From contig JALWQC010000164.1 of NCBI GenBank assembly GCA_027080755.1, positions 1 to 7,175 of the forward strand: a stretch of 7,175 bases of DNA, written 5' to 3'. The notes beneath the pieces are model-generated. The model was not told where the DNA came from. It saw nothing but the letters and a program-made list of their open reading frames with translations, and made no database searches. Shown here one piece after another: positions 4,712-7,175 of this stretch; within the stretch, counting starts at the first letter, position 1; the number at the start of each line of letters is the position of its first letter. Source of the stretch: Paracoccaceae bacterium (GTDB lineage Bacteria > Pseudomonadota > Alphaproteobacteria > Rhodobacterales > Rhodobacteraceae). Both the position numbers and the translations under genes were made by a program.

Positions 4712-6366
4712 TATTCCAGTTCCTTATCCCTGGGCCACGCGAATTTGATCGTGAACTCCACGGTTTTGTCCGCCCCGGCCGCCAGCGGGAAATGCCACGC
4801 CAGAACGCCGCGCTTGCCGTCCACGTTCACCTCGTCCGGCTTCGGGCGGGCGATGGTGGTGATCTTCAGATCTTCTTCCTCGGAATAGGGCGCGCGGTCC
4901 AGCAGCACCACGTTCCACGCGCGCGAGGTCGCGTTTTCCACCCGCAGTTTGTATTCCTCGACCTTGTCGTTTCTGGTGGTCAGGACCCCCGATTCCCCGC
5001 TTTCGCGCCGCAGGGTGATCCGCTTGGTCGTCAGCCCGTCAATCGCCCCGAAGGCCAGATCGCGCCCCTCGCCCGAGGCAACCATTTCAAACCCGCCCGA
5101 GCCGATAAACGTCCCGTCCCGATAGAAACCCGCCTTGCCGGGCAGGAAAGGCGTGCCGGAGTCATTCTTCAGGCTGGCCACCAGATAGACGTTTTCTTCC
5201 AGCAGCGGAATGGCGCGCGCGGTCATCTCTACCGGCAGGATCTGCTGGTCTATGGCGAACATCCCTTGCGTATAATCCCCGTCCAGCGTCACCGGCGCGG
5301 GCAGAATATAGGTGGCCGAAAGCCCCTGCATATCGACCGAGGCCATGGCCATATCGGCGGCGACCGCTTCCTCGGCCATGACCGGCGCGGGGGGGGCGGC
5401 GGAAACGGCCTCGCGCGACATGGTTTTCAATGTAACCGCCGGATCATACAGCCGCGCCTGCTGCGCCCACAGCTCTCCGGGGGACAGGCGCATTTGCGGG
5501 CGCGCGGTGGACAGGGTGACAGCCACGTCGTTCCAGGGCTCGCCGGTGCCCTGCCCGATCATCGCCTTGCGGTCCATGGTGATTTTGGCGCTGTCCGTAT
5601 CCAGATGCAGGTCGTACACCGGCATCCATCCGGCCGCGTCCACCTGATAGCTGATGCCGATTTCGCCCCCCGTGGCCGCCGCCGCGCTGACGTCCAGCCG
5701 GACAATCACGCGATCGGCGGGGGGCAGGGAAACCGCGTCCAGTTCCTGTTGCAAGTCCTGCAATTCCTGTTGCAGCCCCTCGATTTCCTTGTCGATGGCC
5801 TTCATTTCCTGCCGCGCGGCATGGGCATCCTGCAACGCCTTCAGCGTTTCATCCCCGACCAGCCCCAGCATCGCCCGCAGGGATTCCACGGAAACCGCGC
5901 CGCTGTCCATCGCCTTGGCGGCATTGGCGGCCTGCTTGCCCGACATGGCCTGCAAAAAGGCAATCCGCGCCTTGGCCGCATCCGCCACCAGTTCCGCGCT
6001 GGCCTTTTCATCGTATTTCGCCTGGATTTCGTCGCGCTTGGCGGCGATTTTTTCCTCTATCGCCTTGCGGGCGGCAATCTCGCGGTCATCCGGCGGCAGA
6101 CGGGAATCGCGAAAACCGGTCGAGGTAATCACCAGCCCCTCCCCGCCGAAAATCCGCAGACTTTCGGCACGCATCCCCTGCGGCACGTCGGTGACCAGCA
6201 GGGTATGGTTCCCCGCCGGCAGCTCCGGCAGGGTGATACGGCGCATAACCGTGGCGCCGTCGGGGTAAACCGTCACCGCGCTGACACTGCTTTGCAGGGC
6301 AAAGGTGTCAGCCGCCGCCGCGGTTGCCAGAATAAGAAACGAGGATGTCAGCCATAAACCACGCAT
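4708..6366 (-). CDS. Exported DUF4140/DUF4139 protein, mucoidy inhibitor MuiA-like
   Basis: This 552-aa protein has a signal peptide: MRGLWLTSSFLILATAAAA with likely cleavage after about residue 19, so it acts in the periplasm or at the envelope. Residues about 28-115 (SAVTVYPDGATVMRRI...) match the N-terminal DUF4140 style. Residues about 95-212 are helical, with a coiled coil including LQQELQDLQQELD at 198-210. Residues about 218-552 are the DUF4139 beta-rich region, with GWMPVYDLHLD and GEPWNDVAVTLSTARP as landmarks. An Ala/Pro/Met-rich spacer at about 318-350 breaks this region. The family is named for a mucoidy inhibitor, but its molecular function is not established. AGGAG at 6374-6378 sits 7 bases before the ATG at 6366. 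It appears to be a single-gene unit, since asd upstream ends in a strong terminator. Its TAA overlaps the carbonic anhydrase stop. Confidence 0.88.
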   Translation of the reverse strand: MRGLWLTSSFLILATAAAADTFALQSSVSAVTVYPDGATVMRRITLPELPAGNHTLLVTDVPQGMRAESLRIFGGEGLVITSTGFRDSRLPPDDREIAARKAIEEKIAAKRDEIQAKYDEKASAELVADAAKARIAFLQAMSGKQAANAAKAMDSGAVSVESLRAMLGLVGDETLKALQDAHAARQEMKAIDKEIEGLQQELQDLQQELDAVSLPPADRVIVRLDVSAAAATGGEIGISYQVDAAGWMPVYDLHLDTDSAKITMDRKAMIGQGTGEPWNDVAVTLSTARPQMRLSPGELWAQQARLYDPAVTLKTMSREAVSAAPPAPVMAEEAVAADMAMASVDMQGLSATYILPAPVTLDGDYTQGMFAIDQQILPVEMTARAIPLLEENVYLVASLKNDSGTPFLPGKAGFYRDGTFIGSGGFEMVASGEGRDLAFGAIDGLTTKRITLRRESGESGVLTTRNDKVEEYKLRVENATSRAWNVVLLDRAPYSEEEDLKITTIARPKPDEVNVDGKRGVLAWHFPLAAGADKTVEFTIKFAWPRDKELEY

Positions 6367-6378
6367 GAGAATTCTCCT
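6367..6378 (-). promoter_or_regulatory. Ribosome binding site within a short palindrome, DUF4139 gene
   Basis: AGGAG (6374-6378) lies 7 bases before the ATG and partly overlaps the perfect 10-base palindrome GAGAATTCTC (6367-6376). The palindrome could pair with a second copy but is too short to assign a role. Confidence 0.55.
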
Positions 6379-6426
6379 GTAAAAATATGGCCTACCTTGG
6401 CCCGAAGCCCGCCCCGGATCAAGCCG

Positions 6427-6439
6427 TAGGGCGTAGACC
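6427..6439 (+). repeat. Solo copy of the foldback terminal motif
   Basis: TAGGGCGTAGACC differs by one base from each end of the foldback element (TAGGGTGTAGACC at 3357-3369; TAGGGCATAGACC on the minus strand at 3529-3541). No inverted partner was found near it in the 144-base gap between the DUF4139 and asd genes. It may be a remnant or a single unit of the same repeat family. Confidence 0.5.
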
Positions 6440-6461
6440 GGCGAAAGCGTGCTGATACGAC

Positions 6462-6488
6462 AAAAGGCCGGTCAACGGACCGGCCTTT
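6462..6488 (-). terminator. Intrinsic terminator of asd
   Basis: AAAGGCCGGTC (6463-6473) and GACCGGCCTTT (6478-6488) form a perfect 11-base GC-rich stem with a 4-base loop. On the minus strand it lies 22 bases beyond the asd stop and ends in a short TTTT run. This fits rho-independent termination of asd before the DUF4139 gene. Confidence 0.8.
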
Positions 6489-6510
6489 CGGGATAGTGCT
6501 GGGGCAGGAC

Positions 6511-7175
6511 TCAGCCCTTTTTCAAAACCCGCCGGCCCAGCAATTCCGCGATCTGCACCGCATTCAGCGCCGCGCCCTTGCGCAGGTTGTCGGACACGCA
6601 CCACAGGTTCAGGCCGTTCTCGATTGTCGGGTCCTGCCGGATGCGGCTGATATAGGTGGCATAATCGCCCACACATTCCACGGGGGTGATATAGCCGCCG
6701 TCCTCGCGTTTATCGATGACCATGATGCCGGGGGCCTCGCGCAGGATGTCGCGGGCCTCGTCCTCGTCCAGGAAATCCTCGAATTCGATGTTGATCGCTT
6801 CGGAGTGGCCGACGAAAACCGGCACGCGCACGCAGGTTGCCGTGACCTTGATTGCCGGATCGACGATCTTTTTCGTCTCGGCCACCATTTTCCATTCTTC
6901 CTTGGTCTCGCCGCTGTCCATGAACACGTCGATATGCGGGATGACGTTGAAGGCGATCTGCTTGGTAAAGACTTTCGGCTCTACCTCCTGCCCCGGGACA
7001 TACATGCCCTTGGTCTGCAGCCACAGTTCCTCCATCGCTTCCTTGCCGCCGCCGGACACGGATTGATAGGTGGACACCACCACGCGCTTGATCTTTGCGC
7101 GGTCGTGCAGCGGCTTCAGGGCGACAACCATCTGCGCGGTGGAACAGTTGGGGTTGGCGATGATGTTTTTCTGCG
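6511..7175 (-). CDS. asd: Aspartate-semialdehyde dehydrogenase, N-terminal part outside window
   Basis: Asd reduces aspartyl-4-phosphate to aspartate semialdehyde with NADPH, the branch point to lysine/diaminopimelate, threonine and methionine. The frame stays open to the right edge and gives about 220 C-terminal residues of an expected 340. The first visible codons spell NIIANPNCSTAQM, the catalytic motif with the nucleophilic cysteine at codon 7144-7146. VVSTYQSVSGGGKEAMEEL, QIAFNVIPHID and CVRVPVFVGHSEAINIEF follow in family order; the GHS histidine is the likely acid/base residue. SDNLRKGAALNAVQIAE closes the fold. Any internal ATG such as 7131 is not the start, because the active-site motif lies upstream of it. 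The TGA at 6511-6513 is followed by the hairpin terminator at 6462-6488. Confidence 0.97.
   Translation of the reverse strand, partial: QKNIIANPNCSTAQMVVALKPLHDRAKIKRVVVSTYQSVSGGGKEAMEELWLQTKGMYVPGQEVEPKVFTKQIAFNVIPHIDVFMDSGETKEEWKMVAETKKIVDPAIKVTATCVRVPVFVGHSEAINIEFEDFLDEDEARDILREAPGIMVIDKREDGGYITPVECVGDYATYISRIRQDPTIENGLNLWCVSDNLRKGAALNAVQIAELLGRRVLKKG

Noticed and set aside
5743..5774. 21-base-spaced direct repeat (TTCCTGTTGCA twice) in the DUF4139 gene
   Set aside because: It encodes two heptads of the coiled coil (LQQELQD, LQQELDA), so protein repetition explains it.
4792..6357. Long open frame on the plus strand opposite the DUF4139 gene (521 codons)
   Set aside because: Composition is Arg/Gly/His/Gln-rich without domains, antisense to a gene with a signal peptide and family motifs. 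It is a shadow frame.

Overview
The window looks like ordinary chromosome from a GC-rich alphaproteobacterium, most likely of the Rhodobacteraceae/Roseobacter type. That placement is an inference from the flagellar FlgH-FliL pairing, protein style and codon use; no rRNA or marker-level test was possible. Seven coding regions fill nearly all of it. No phage, IS transposase, CRISPR array, tRNA or rRNA was seen.

Layout from left to right: (1) The end of a flagellar cluster on the + strand: the 3' part of flgH (L-ring protein) followed closely by a FliL-family gene. (2) A minus-strand pair with an ATGA overlap, an M17 leucyl aminopeptidase followed by an NlpC/P60 (C40) cysteine peptidase. The last codon of the NlpC gene overlaps that of the FliL gene tail to tail. 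(3) A 244-base gap upstream of the aminopeptidase, most of it taken up by a roughly 185-base imperfect foldback element. (4) A small minus-strand gene of unknown function (about 124 aa), divergent from (5) a + strand beta-class carbonic anhydrase. (6) A minus-strand exported protein of the DUF4140/DUF4139 (mucoidy inhibitor MuiA-like) family, whose stop again overlaps that of its convergent neighbour. (7) A strong intrinsic terminator and the 3' two thirds of asd (aspartate-semialdehyde dehydrogenase), running off the right edge.

Functional links: FlgH and FliL both serve the flagellar basal body. The aminopeptidase and the NlpC/P60 enzyme are translationally coupled, and neither shows a signal peptide, which fits cytoplasmic breakdown of murein or other peptides. 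Asd supplies lysine, diaminopimelate, threonine and methionine synthesis. The other neighbours show no obvious common pathway.

The least explained DNA is the foldback element at 3357-3541. Its ends carry a TAGGGYRTAGACC motif that recurs once more, alone, at 6427-6439, suggesting a dispersed, non-autonomous repeat family. I found no convincing new multi-gene system.
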